From the NCBI RefSeq assembly GCF_003387475.1, contig NZ_QUNO01000015.1, forward strand, positions 1-64,000: 64,000 bases of DNA. Reading direction: 5' to 3'. The position numbers were made by a program, and so were the translations under genes. Positions 50,431 to 59,682 of this stretch are shown here, piece after piece; within the stretch, counting starts at the first letter, position 1, and each line of letters begins with the position of its first letter. The notes under the pieces are model-generated. The model searched no databases. It had not been told where the DNA came from and saw only the letters and a program-made list of their open reading frames with translations. Origin of the DNA: Kutzneria buriramensis. GTDB taxonomy: Bacteria; Actinomycetota; Actinomycetes; Mycobacteriales; Pseudonocardiaceae.

Positions 50431-51510
50431 ATGACCGACGACCAGCTGCTCGTGGAACTGCCGCCGCGGTACTGCCCGGTGCAGGTGGACACCCATCCCG
50501 ACGCCGAGCTGCTGGAGGGCCAGGGCGCCGACTGGCTCACCGCCTACGGCCTGGCCGGGCCCCGGCTGCGCGCCAACGACTGCGCCGGGTTCTACGGCCG
50601 GATCATGCCCAAGGGGGTCACCGAGCGGCTCCAGATGGCGGTCGACTGGTGCTTCCTGATGTTCGCCTTCGACGACATCAACTGCGACGAGGTGGTGCCC
50701 GACGCCGCCGGCAAGCAGTTCGTGGACATCGCCACCCGGGTGGTGCGGGTGCTGGAGGTGCCCGACGTCGACCTCGGGCCGACCGCCGACCTGTTCCTCG
50801 CCCCGGTGCGGGACCTGGCCCAGCGGGCCCACCGCTCGGCCACGCCCACGCAGCTGCGGCGGCTGGTCGACGGCCACCGCGCCTGGTACCTCGGCGTGTT
50901 GTGGGAGCTGCGCTGCCGGCTCACCGACGTGACGCCGAGCCTCAACGACTACGCCCACATGCGCCAGCACACCGCCGGCGGGCTGGCCACGACGAGTTGG
51001 ATCGAGATCGTCGACGGCGGCGAGATTCCCGCGTACGAGCTGGATTCGCCGGCGGTGCGGGCGCTGTCGGAGCTGTCGTTCACGATTGCCGCCTGGGACG
51101 ACGACCTCTTCTCGTACGGCAAGGAGACCTGGTTCGCCCAGCGCGAGTCGACGCCGTCCAACTGCAAGCTGAACCTGATCGACATCGTGGCTCAGGAGCG
51201 GGGATGCTCGGTCGACCAGGCGTTGGCGGAGTCCGTGGAGCTGGTCAACCGGCTCACGCACCGGTTCATCAGGGTGCGGGACGCCGTGCTGCCGACCGCG
51301 AGCGAGGAGCTCCGCAACTACCTGGACTGCCTGTCCCGGCTGCTGCGCGGCAACATGGAGTGGGGCCTGCTGGCGCAGCGCTACCGCAACCCGGACGGCC
51401 GCCACCCCGACGCCGTGCACACCGTCGGCTCGTGGACGGACGTGCCGCCGGTGGACACGCCGCCGGCGATCCCGTCCATCGCCTGGTGGTGGGACCGGGA
51501 CCTGATCTAG
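50431..51510 (+). CDS. Class I terpene synthase (sesquiterpene/diterpene cyclase)
   Basis: 359 aa. Metal-binding motifs are complete: Asp-rich DDINCD (Asp81-Asp86), pyrophosphate sensor Arg178, NSE-type DDLFSYGKE (Asp224, Ser228, Glu232) and the C-terminal RY pair (Arg317-Tyr318). It would ionise a prenyl diphosphate (farnesyl or geranylgeranyl) and cyclise it. A GTG or ATG near 50431 begins [12 protein letters not shown]. No cytochrome P450 or prenyltransferase is adjacent, so it is an orphan cyclase. The product cannot be predicted from this sequence by eye. Confidence 0.92.
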   Translation: MTDDQLLVELPPRYCPVQVDTHPDAELLEGQGADWLTAYGLAGPRLRANDCAGFYGRIMPKGVTERLQMAVDWCFLMFAFDDINCDEVVPDAAGKQFVDIATRVVRVLEVPDVDLGPTADLFLAPVRDLAQRAHRSATPTQLRRLVDGHRAWYLGVLWELRCRLTDVTPSLNDYAHMRQHTAGGLATTSWIEIVDGGEIPAYELDSPAVRALSELSFTIAAWDDDLFSYGKETWFAQRESTPSNCKLNLIDIVAQERGCSVDQALAESVELVNRLTHRFIRVRDAVLPTASEELRNYLDCLSRLLRGNMEWGLLAQRYRNPDGRHPDAVHTVGSWTDVPPVDTPPAIPSIAWWWDRDLI

Positions 51511-51526
51511 CGGGGGAAGACGCGGG

Positions 51527-54247
51527 TCACTCCCTGATCATGGTGGCCAGCAGGCTGGCCAGGTGGACGGGGTCGCGGTCGGTGAGCTGGCGGAGCTGGG
51601 TCCGGCAGCTGAAACCGTCGGCGAGCACGGTCGCGTCGGTGGCGCGGATCGCGGGCAGCAGGGCGTGTTCCGCGACCGCCACCGACACGTCGTAGTGGCC
51701 GGCTTCGAAGCCGAAGTTGCCGGCGAGGCCGCAGCAGCCGGCGTCGAGCACCTGGGTGTCGACGCCGGCCGTGCGCAGCACCTCACGGTCGGCGTCGACG
51801 CCGAGCTCGGCGTACTGGTGGCAGTGCGGCTGCATGACGGCCTTCGTGTCGCCCAAGGGCTCCATGCCGGGGGAGACCTGTTCGGCGAAGGTCTTCACCC
51901 GGCCGGCGAGCCGCTGCACGGCCGGCTCGTCGGTCAGCTCCAGGGCGTCGTTGCGGAGGAAGGCCGTGCAGCTCGGCTCCAGGCCGACCACCGGGACGTC
52001 GGACCCGTCCATGATCCGGGCGGTGCGGTGCAGAACGCGTTTGGCCACGCCGAGCTGGCCGGTGGACATCCACGTCAGTCCACAACAGACCCGCTTGCGC
52101 GGCAAGGTGACAGCGAACCCGAGGTGCTCCAGCACGGCGACGGCGTCCACACCGACCTGCGGGTCGAAGTGGTCGGTGAACGTGTCGGTGAACAGCACCA
52201 CCGGATCCCCGCTTGGAGAAATGCGACCCTTGAGCCGGGACCGTAGCGACCGATCGTGCACCGTGGGCATGGCTCGGGCCGGATCGATGCCGCCGAGGCG
52301 CTTGACCAGCGGCCGGTCGCCGAGCCTGCGCACCAGACCGGGCGCGATCGCCAGCCACAGCGGCAGGAAACCCATCGAGTAGTGCGACGCCGGCCGCAGC
52401 CGGCCGCGGTAGTGCTGGTGCAGGAACTCCGCCTTGTACGTGGCCATGTCCACATCGACCGGGCAGTCCCGCTTGCATCCCTTGCAGGACAGGCAGAGAT
52501 CCAGCGCCTCGCGCACCTCGGCGGACCGGAACCCGCCGCGCACAACGGATCCGTTGAGCATGTCGAACAGCAGCCGGGCCCGGCCACGGGTGGAGTGCTT
52601 CTCCTCGCGGGTCGCCCGGTAGCTCGGGCACATCACGCCGCCGGACGCCGTGAGGCACTTGGCGACGCCGATGCACCGCCGGCTCGCGGCGGCCAGATCG
52701 CCGCCGTCGGCGTGCAGGGAAAGCTTGGTACGCAACGGAATCCGCGCCGGCGCGACCACCACCCGGAGGTCGGCGTCCAGCGGCAGCGGGTCCACGATCC
52801 GGCCCGGGTTCATCAGCCCCCGTGGGTCGAAGATCGCCTTGAACCGGCGGAACGCGGCCATGATCTCGGGGGAGTACATGCGCGGCAACAACTCCGACCG
52901 CGCCTGCCCGTCGCCGTGCTCGCCGGACAGCGATCCCCCGTGCGACACGACCAGATCCGCCGCCTCCTCCATGAACGTCCGGTATCCGGGCCCGTGCAGG
53001 TCGAAGTCGATCCGGACGTGCAGGCAGCCGTCGCCGTAGTGGCCGTACGTCGGCCCGCGGCGGCCGTGCCTGCCCAGCAGCTTGTCGAAGTCCCGCAGGT
53101 ACGCGCCCAGCCGCTCGGGCGGAACCGCCGCGTCCTCCCACCCCGACCACGCCTCCGCCCCGTCCGGCATCCGGGTCAGCAGGCCGGCGCCGTCCTCGCG
53201 GATCCGCCACAACTCCCGCATCCGTGCCGGATCCGTGACGACCACCGAGCCCGTCGCACCCGGCATCGCCTTGACGACGGCGTCCGGATCGACCGTCTCC
53301 ACGAACAGCCAACTCCGGCCCGCCGGCAACGCCTTCAGCCCCGGCGTCCCCGGCTTGCGCTGCCGGAGGATCTTGACGATGTCGTCGTTGACGCCCTCGA
53401 TCGCCAGCACGTCCAGCGACAGCAACGCCACCACCTCGTCGGCCGCCGCGTACGTGTCCGCGAAACCCAGCACCACCAGCGCGCGGCTCGTGGGGACCTC
53501 CACCAGCTTCACCGTCGCCCGTAGCACCGTCACGCAGGTTCCCTCGCTGCCGACCAGCGCCCGTCCGACGTGCAAACCGTTCTCCGGCAGCAGCTGGTCG
53601 AGGTTGTAGCCCGACACCCGGCGCGGAATCCTCGGGAACCCCGTCCGCACCGCCGCCATCACCTGATCACGCAGCGTCCGCAGCTCGCCGTGCAGCGGAC
53701 TTTCGGCCAGTCCGGCGTCGAAGCGGGTGCCGTCCGGCAGCAGGACGTCCAGCGACTCGACGTTGTCGACCGTCTTGCCCCAGGCCACCGAGTGCGCCCC
53801 GCACGCGTTGTTGCCGATCATCCCGCCGATCGTGCACCGCGCGTGCGTCGAAGGATCCGGCGCGAAGTGCAGGCCGTGCCGCCCGGCGAGCCGGTTCAGC
53901 GCGTCCGGCACCACCCCCGGCTGCACCACGGCTCGGCGGGACGCCGGATCCACGTCCAGCACCGCGTTCAGATGGCGGGAGAAGTCCAGCACCAGGCCCT
54001 CGCCGCAGGCGTTGCCCGCGATGCTCGTGCCCGCGCCCCGGCTCGTGATCGGCACGCCCAGCTCCGCCGCCACCCCGACCGCCGCCACCACAGCGTCCAC
54101 CGTCCGCGGGCGCACCACCGTCAACGGAACGTGTCGGTAGTTGGACGCATCCGCCGCGTACATCGCACGCGTCCCCGGATCGGCCAGCACCTCGCCGTCC
54201 ACCTCGGCCCGCAGCCGCTCGACCAGCCTCGACGTCATGACCATCAC
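51527..54247 (-). CDS. FAD- and Fe-S-dependent D-2-hydroxyacid dehydrogenase (GlcD-GlcF/D-LDH-like fusion)
   Basis: About 906 aa. The N-terminal FAD_binding_4 domain has RGAGTSIAGNACGEG and GGMIGNNACGAHS (about 60-180), followed by an FAD-oxidase C domain. Two 4Fe-4S Cys clusters follow (CIGVAKC, CLSCKGCKRDC, about 520-620), then CCG domains (CCGLTWMS, CCGLAGNFGFEAG). It oxidises D-lactate, glycolate or D-2-hydroxyglutarate and passes electrons onward. Starts at GTG 54247, ATG 54244 or ATG 54238 are all possible. Codons are divergent from the fabG-inhA operon. Confidence 0.92.
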   Translation of the reverse strand: MMVMTSRLVERLRAEVDGEVLADPGTRAMYAADASNYRHVPLTVVRPRTVDAVVAAVGVAAELGVPITSRGAGTSIAGNACGEGLVLDFSRHLNAVLDVDPASRRAVVQPGVVPDALNRLAGRHGLHFAPDPSTHARCTIGGMIGNNACGAHSVAWGKTVDNVESLDVLLPDGTRFDAGLAESPLHGELRTLRDQVMAAVRTGFPRIPRRVSGYNLDQLLPENGLHVGRALVGSEGTCVTVLRATVKLVEVPTSRALVVLGFADTYAAADEVVALLSLDVLAIEGVNDDIVKILRQRKPGTPGLKALPAGRSWLFVETVDPDAVVKAMPGATGSVVVTDPARMRELWRIREDGAGLLTRMPDGAEAWSGWEDAAVPPERLGAYLRDFDKLLGRHGRRGPTYGHYGDGCLHVRIDFDLHGPGYRTFMEEAADLVVSHGGSLSGEHGDGQARSELLPRMYSPEIMAAFRRFKAIFDPRGLMNPGRIVDPLPLDADLRVVVAPARIPLRTKLSLHADGGDLAAASRRCIGVAKCLTASGGVMCPSYRATREEKHSTRGRARLLFDMLNGSVVRGGFRSAEVREALDLCLSCKGCKRDCPVDVDMATYKAEFLHQHYRGRLRPASHYSMGFLPLWLAIAPGLVRRLGDRPLVKRLGGIDPARAMPTVHDRSLRSRLKGRISPSGDPVVLFTDTFTDHFDPQVGVDAVAVLEHLGFAVTLPRKRVCCGLTWMSTGQLGVAKRVLHRTARIMDGSDVPVVGLEPSCTAFLRNDALELTDEPAVQRLAGRVKTFAEQVSPGMEPLGDTKAVMQPHCHQYAELGVDADREVLRTAGVDTQVLDAGCCGLAGNFGFEAGHYDVSVAVAEHALLPAIRATDATVLADGFSCRTQLRQLTDRDPVHLASLLATMIRE

Positions 54248-54278
54248 TTAACACCGGTGCGGGCTGACCGGCCGGTAA

Positions 54279-55022
<744 letters not shown>

Positions 55023-55057
55023 ATTCACCTCGTAGAAACCCCAGGAGAGGAAAGCAC

Positions 55058-55825
55058 GTGACCGGACTGCTCGACGGCAAGCGCCTGGTGATCACCGGGG
55101 TGATCACCGACGCCTCGATCGCCTTCCACGTGGCCCGGGTGGCGCAGGAGCAGGGCGCCAAGGTGGTGCTGACCGGGTTCGGCCGGCTCAGCCTGGTGGA
55201 GCGGATCGCCAAGCGGCTGCCCGAAGAGGCGCCGGTGATCGAGCTGGACGTCACCAACCCCGAGCACCTGGAAGCGCTGCCCGGCAAGGTGCGCGAGCAC
55301 CTCGACGGCGTCGACGGCGTGCTGCACTCGATCGCATACGGCCCGCCCTCCACACTCGGCGCCGACTTCCTCGAGGCGCCGTGGGAGGACGTCGCCACCG
55401 CCGTGCAGGTGTCCGCGTACTCGCTGAAGTCCCTGGTCAAGGCCCTGCTGCCGGTGATGACCGAGGGCAGTTCGGTGGTCGGCCTCGACTTCGACGCCCG
55501 GGTGGCGTGGCCCGCGTACAACTGGATGGGAGTGTCCAAGGCGGCGCTCGAGTCCGTCACCCGCTACCTGGCCCGCGACCTGGGGCCGCGCAACATCCGG
55601 GTGAACGTGGTCGCCGCCGGGCCGGTGCGCACCATGGCCGCCAAGTCCATCCCGGGCTTCATCGACCTGGACAAGGCGTGGGAGGAGCGGGCGCCGCTGG
55701 GCTGGGACCCGACCAACGCCGAGCCGGTCGCCAAGTCCGTCTGCGCGCTGCTGTCCGACTGGCTGCCGGCGACCACCGGCTCCATGGTGTGGGTCGACGG
55801 GGGCGTGCACGCCGTCGGCATGTAG
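55058..55825 (+). CDS. inhA: Enoyl-ACP reductase InhA/FabI
   Basis: A 255-aa NADH-dependent enoyl-ACP reductase completing the FAS-II cycle. The N-terminus TGLLDGKRLVITGVITDASI is very close to mycobacterial InhA; HSIAYGP, YNWMGVSKAALESV and LLSDWLPATTG are all typical. It uses a GTG start with an AGGAGAGGAA site at 55041-55050. It is co-transcribed with fabG. Pseudonocardiaceae generally lack mycolic acids, so ordinary fatty acid synthesis is the likely role. Confidence 0.95.
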   Translation: MTGLLDGKRLVITGVITDASIAFHVARVAQEQGAKVVLTGFGRLSLVERIAKRLPEEAPVIELDVTNPEHLEALPGKVREHLDGVDGVLHSIAYGPPSTLGADFLEAPWEDVATAVQVSAYSLKSLVKALLPVMTEGSSVVGLDFDARVAWPAYNWMGVSKAALESVTRYLARDLGPRNIRVNVVAAGPVRTMAAKSIPGFIDLDKAWEERAPLGWDPTNAEPVAKSVCALLSDWLPATTGSMVWVDGGVHAVGM

Positions 55826-55843
55826 GGCTCCAAGTCCCGGTGA

Positions 55844-55863
55844 CCCATGACTTTGGTCATGGG
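55844..55863. promoter_or_regulatory. Candidate response-regulator operator
   Basis: Palindrome CCCATGA-CTTTGG-TCATGGG lies in the 97-bp gap before the NarL-type two-component genes; TGAC/GTCA half-sites of this spacing are typical of LiaR/DesR-type autoregulation. A TACGGT box near 55911 could be the -10. Confidence 0.5.
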
Positions 55864-55922
55864 ACGCCACCATGCCGCCGGGGCGATGCTTTCCGGGGCC
55901 CTCGCTGGCTACGGTACTCGCC

Positions 55923-57161
55923 GTGGGCTCCGAACAGTCGACATCATCGCCAGCGCAGGAGTCTCGACGGCCCGGTCGGGTAGGGTGGCCCCCCGACCGG
56001 GCCGCTGGCCGTCCGGCCCTGTACGGGGCCATGTTCTGGGTGGCGGTGGTGGTGGTCTCCGCCGCCGAGGTCACCAACTTCGCCCGCCAGCCGCAGCCCT
56101 ACGGCCTGTGGCCGCTGGCCTGCCTGGGCGTGATGGTCCTGGCCTGGCCGGGCATGGCGTGGGATCCGGCCGCCCCAGTGCCGCGCAAGCTGGCGCTGCT
56201 GCCGTTCCTGGCCGGCATGGTGGGGCTGAGCCTGTTGTCCCCGTACAACTCCGCCGACATCTGGCTGCTGCTGGCCCTGGCCAACTGCATGTTCGTGTTC
56301 GGGCTGCGGGTGACCGTGGCGATGGCCGCCTGTTTCGTCGCCTTCACCTTCGTCGACATCCTCGACCTTCCCGGCTACACGGTGCTCGAGGCCTCCATCC
56401 AGAGCCTCGTCGTGATCATGCTGACGGTGTTCGTCACCGGGCTGGCGTCCGCCGTCACCGAGGCGCGGCGGCGGAGGGCCGAGACGCAGCGGCTGCTCGG
56501 CGAGCTGGCCGAGGCGCACCAGGAGCTCCGCGCGTACGCCGACCAGGTGCGGGAGCTGTCCGTGGCCGAGGAGCGGGCGCGGATGGCCCGCGAGATGCAC
56601 GACTCTGTCGGGCACTACCTCACCGTGATCCAGGTCGGGCTCACCAATGCCGAACGCTTCCGTGACAAACGGCCCGAGCAGGCGTGGGCCGAGGTCGCCC
56701 AGGCCAAGGAGCTGACCCGGGACGCGCTGGCCGAGACCCGGCGGTGGGTGCGGGCGATGCGGCCCTTGGCGTTGGAGGGGCGGACCGGCAGCCAGGCGCT
56801 CGCCGAGCTGGCGCGCACGTTCGACGGGACCGGCATCGAGGTCCGGTTCCAGGTGCACGGCGCGGAGCTGCCGCTGCTGGGCGACACTGAGGTGGTGCTG
56901 TACCGGGTGCTTCAGGAGGGGCTGACCAACGTGCTGCGGCATGCCGGGGCCCAGCGGGCCGAGGCCACGCTGTCGTTCAGCGAGGACCGCGTGCGGTTGC
57001 GTGTCGGCGACGACGGGCACGGCGCGCCCGACCTGACCAGGGGTTTCGGGCTGCTGTCGCTGGAGCAGCGGGCCGAGTCCGCTGGCGGGGTGCTCGTCGC
57101 CGGCAATGCCGCCTCCGGCGGTTTCGAACTGCTCGCCGACCTGCCGGTGCGGCGCCGATGA
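55923..57161 (+). CDS. Sensor histidine kinase, NarL/HisKA_3 type
   Basis: About 412 aa from the GTG at 55923. There are five or six hydrophobic helices (about 33-180), a coiled dimerisation region, then HisKA_3 with phospho-His226 (AREMHDSVGHYL) and an HATPase domain (EGLTNVLRHAGA, DDGHGAPD, GFGLLSLEQRAESAGG). The membrane part without a large outer loop suggests it senses membrane state, as DesK/LiaS-type kinases do. It overlaps the regulator start as ATGA. Confidence 0.9.
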   Translation: MGSEQSTSSPAQESRRPGRVGWPPDRAAGRPALYGAMFWVAVVVVSAAEVTNFARQPQPYGLWPLACLGVMVLAWPGMAWDPAAPVPRKLALLPFLAGMVGLSLLSPYNSADIWLLLALANCMFVFGLRVTVAMAACFVAFTFVDILDLPGYTVLEASIQSLVVIMLTVFVTGLASAVTEARRRRAETQRLLGELAEAHQELRAYADQVRELSVAEERARMAREMHDSVGHYLTVIQVGLTNAERFRDKRPEQAWAEVAQAKELTRDALAETRRWVRAMRPLALEGRTGSQALAELARTFDGTGIEVRFQVHGAELPLLGDTEVVLYRVLQEGLTNVLRHAGAQRAEATLSFSEDRVRLRVGDDGHGAPDLTRGFGLLSLEQRAESAGGVLVAGNAASGGFELLADLPVRRR

Positions 57162-57787
57162 GCGTGCGGGTGTTGCTGGTCGACGACCAGATCCTGATGC
57201 GCAGCGGGCTGCGGAAGCTGCTGGAGATCGAGGACGGCATCGAGATCGTCGCCGACGTCGGCAGCGGACCGGATGCGCTGTCGGTCGTCCCTGCCTGCCG
57301 CCCCGACGTCGCCCTGGTGGACGCGCGCATGCCCGGCATGGACGGCATCGAGCTCATCACCCTGCTCACCGCCCAGTTCCCGTCGGTGGCGTCGATCGTC
57401 CTGACCACCTTCGACGAGGACGAGTACCTGTTCGGGGCCTTGAAGGCCGGCGCGCGGGGATTCCTGCTCAAGGACGCCTCCCCCGAGGAGCTCGTCGCCG
57501 CCATTCGCCGTGCCGCCGGCGGCGGAACCGTGTTGAGCGACCAGGTCGCCGGCCGCGTCGTCGCTCAGCTCCGCGGCGAGACGCCGGTGCAGCCGGCGCT
57601 TTCCTCCCGTGAAGTGGAAGTCGCCCGCTTGGTCGGCGCCGGCGCCTCGAACCGTGAGATAGCCTCCCAGCTCTTCATCACCGAAGGCACCGTCAAGAAT
57701 CACGTTTCCAGCACGCTGCGCAAACTGGGCCTCCGCGACCGAACCCAGCTGGCCCTCCACGTCACCTCCTCGCCGGGCGCTTTCTGA
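57158..57787 (+). CDS. NarL/LuxR-family response regulator
   Basis: A 209-aa protein. The receiver has VDDQ, phospho-acceptor Asp55 (VALVDARMPGMDG) and Lys105 (LLKDA). The C-terminal LuxR helix-turn-helix is ALSSREVEVARLVGAGASNR with TEGTVKNHVSSTLRKL. It is coupled to the kinase by a 4-bp overlap. It likely binds the palindrome at 55844-55863 and controls its own operon; other targets are unknown. Confidence 0.93.
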   Translation: MSVRVLLVDDQILMRSGLRKLLEIEDGIEIVADVGSGPDALSVVPACRPDVALVDARMPGMDGIELITLLTAQFPSVASIVLTTFDEDEYLFGALKAGARGFLLKDASPEELVAAIRRAAGGGTVLSDQVAGRVVAQLRGETPVQPALSSREVEVARLVGAGASNREIASQLFITEGTVKNHVSSTLRKLGLRDRTQLALHVTSSPGAF

Positions 57788-57968
57788 TCATTTCCGCTAG
57801 GCCGTTCGCGGTGTGAAGTCTGTCTTTCGGTCGAGGTGATCGTCAGTTTCTCCCGGATTTGCGGGAGAGTGTTCGCCTCTGCTCGCCCTGGCGGCGGTAG
57901 AGGCTCTGATCAGCGGCGCTTTACCCTGGGATCGGGCCTCGTCTGGCGGCGACGATCGGGGGCAGCGC

Positions 57969-58190
57969 GTGGTGGAGCATCGTGCGGCGTATATCGTGGA
58001 AGTCGACGCCGAGGGTCTCACCTGGGTGAAGAGTTCCTACAGCAACAGTGTCGGCGGAAACTGTGTGGAGCAGGCCGTCATGGCCGACCGAATCGTGGTG
58101 CGCTGCTCGCGTGACCGCCTCGGTTCGAGATTGTCCTTCCCGCGTGCGGCCTGGCTGACGTTTCTCGCCGAGACTCGCCGCGGCTGCTGA
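57969..58190 (+). CDS. DUF397 small protein
   Basis: A 73-aa DUF397 member: WVKSSYSNSVGGNCVEQA near the middle, then VVRCSRDR and FPRAAWLTFLAE. These small actinomycete proteins are usually encoded beside an XRE-DUF5753 regulator and are linked to development or toxin-antitoxin-like behaviour (WhiJ systems). Here the XRE partner lies 411 bp downstream, in the same orientation. It uses a GTG start at 57969. Confidence 0.88.
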   Translation: MVEHRAAYIVEVDAEGLTWVKSSYSNSVGGNCVEQAVMADRIVVRCSRDRLGSRLSFPRAAWLTFLAETRRGC

Positions 58191-58601
58191 CTAACCATCT
58201 CGCGTGGATCTTGTCCGGCCGTCGCCAGGCGCGACCGGCCGTACGAACGCCGTAAACGCCGACGGGCTCTCCCGTGGTCCCGCAGACCCGTGGATGAATC
58301 TCTGGCGTGGGCCGCGCCGGCCATGAGCCCCGACGCGCTGCATGCCGACAACCCCTGTCGCGTGCGCGGGGTAGCGCGCCGCGAGGAGATCGCAGCCTCG
58401 TCGTCAGTTGGTCGACGCTACTTGAGGGCCGGCCGCGCAAACCATCCGTTCGTGGTACCTCGGCCGCATGGCCACCCCCGAAGATCGCGCGTCGTGCGCA
58501 TACTGCAATCATCCACAAGCCAAAACGCTTGCTACCATATTGCCACATAGCAGATCGCCACCGCGCGGTAGGCTATCTGGCCAGATCAAGGAGGCCCCGC
58601 A
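58191..58601. other. 411-bp intergenic region upstream of the XRE gene
   Basis: No gene supported on either strand. The last 100 bp are A/T-rich for this genome (58500-58575), with inverted bases around GCTACCATATTGCC and an AAGGAGG ribosome site at 58590-58596. This is the likely promoter and autoregulatory region of the XRE gene. The first 300 bp hold nothing I can name. Confidence 0.5.
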
Positions 58602-59474
58602 GTGCCACCGCGCGCCAAGACCCCGCTCAGCGAGCAGCGCAAACTCCGTCGAGTTCTGCGCCAGGCCCGCGAGGGCAAGGGGATGACGCAGAAGGACGTG
58701 ACCGACGCCCTCGACTGGTCCCCGTCGAAGTTGATCAGGATCGAGAACGGGGCCGTCGGGATCTCCGTGACCGACCTGAAGGCGCTGTTGCTGCACTACG
58801 GCGTCACGGACACCGTCAGGGTCGACGAGCTCGTCCAGATGCTGCGGTTCAGCAAGCAGTCGGCCTGGTGGCAGAAGTACCGGGACCTGGGCGACAGCAC
58901 CTGGCTCGCCTGGCTCGGCATCGAGTGGTCGGCGATCCGCATCTGCCAGTTCCAGAACCTGGTGGTGCCCGGTCTGTTGCAGAGCCCGGGCTACATCAGG
59001 GCGTTGATGGCGCTCGGCTCACCGGCGCCCGAGACGAAGGAGCGCTTCATCGATCTGCGTCTCCAGCGACAGAAGCTGATCGAGCTCGACGACGGACCGG
59101 AGATGTCGTTCGTGCTCGACGAGGTGACGCTGCACCGCGTGATCGGTGACGTGGCCACGACGCGGGAACAACTGCGCCACCTGCGGGAAGTGGTGGCGAC
59201 CCGGCCGAAGGTCTCGGTCCGGGTGCTGCCGTTCGACGGCGGTGTGCACAAGGGAATGGAAAGCTCGTTCTCCATCTACGAGCTGTCCGACGAGCCCAAC
59301 GACTACGCGCTCCAGATGGACGGCGCTGTCAAGGACCGGCTGCTGGTCGACCCGTCCGACGAGACCAACGAGTACGTGCATGTCTTCGCCGAGCTCGAGA
59401 AGGTCGCGCTACCCGCCGGCGAGACCGTGAAGATCATCGACCGACGCCTGGCGGAGTTGGAGGACAAGACCTGA
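58602..59474 (+). CDS. XRE-family regulator with DUF5753
   Basis: 290 aa. The N-terminal helix-turn-helix (about 12-70; KGMTQKDVTDALDWSPSKLIRIENG) is followed by the DUF5753 ligand-like domain (FQNLVVPGLLQSPGYIRALM, VRVLPFDGGVHKGMESSF, VFAELEKVALP). This WhiJ-type family regulates DUF397 and developmental or defence genes. An ATG-like GTG at 58602 follows AAGGAGG. It lies just upstream of the SEFIR-TPR gene and is separated from it by a terminator hairpin. Confidence 0.92.
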   Translation: MPPRAKTPLSEQRKLRRVLRQAREGKGMTQKDVTDALDWSPSKLIRIENGAVGISVTDLKALLLHYGVTDTVRVDELVQMLRFSKQSAWWQKYRDLGDSTWLAWLGIEWSAIRICQFQNLVVPGLLQSPGYIRALMALGSPAPETKERFIDLRLQRQKLIELDDGPEMSFVLDEVTLHRVIGDVATTREQLRHLREVVATRPKVSVRVLPFDGGVHKGMESSFSIYELSDEPNDYALQMDGAVKDRLLVDPSDETNEYVHVFAELEKVALPAGETVKIIDRRLAELEDKT

Positions 59475-59488
59475 GCGATGACGGAGAG

Positions 59489-59520
59489 CGGGCGGTCGTT
59501 GCGCCAACAACGACCGCCCG
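59489..59520 (+). terminator. Hairpin terminator after the XRE gene
   Basis: A perfect 13-bp stem (59489-59501 with 59508-59520) around a CGCCAA loop, 14 bp after the XRE stop. It probably separates the XRE and SEFIR-TPR transcripts. There is no U tract. Confidence 0.8.
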
Positions 59521-59682
59521 GAGGACGGAAACCAGAGCCCCACACCAATGAAGCAGTGGATCGCCGCCGGTAGTCGAGACTACGCGCCAGCCGAGTCCCG
59601 ATTGTGGCCAGTCCCGCGTTCTTTCGGGTGAAGGACGCGGCCGGTGCCGACTCCGCTCCAGGGTCAGCCCGGGAGGCCGCCA

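Noticed and set aside
50431-51510. A terpene biosynthetic gene cluster
   Set aside because: No P450, methyltransferase or prenyl synthase is adjacent; idi is 20 kb away and isolated, so only an orphan cyclase is supported.
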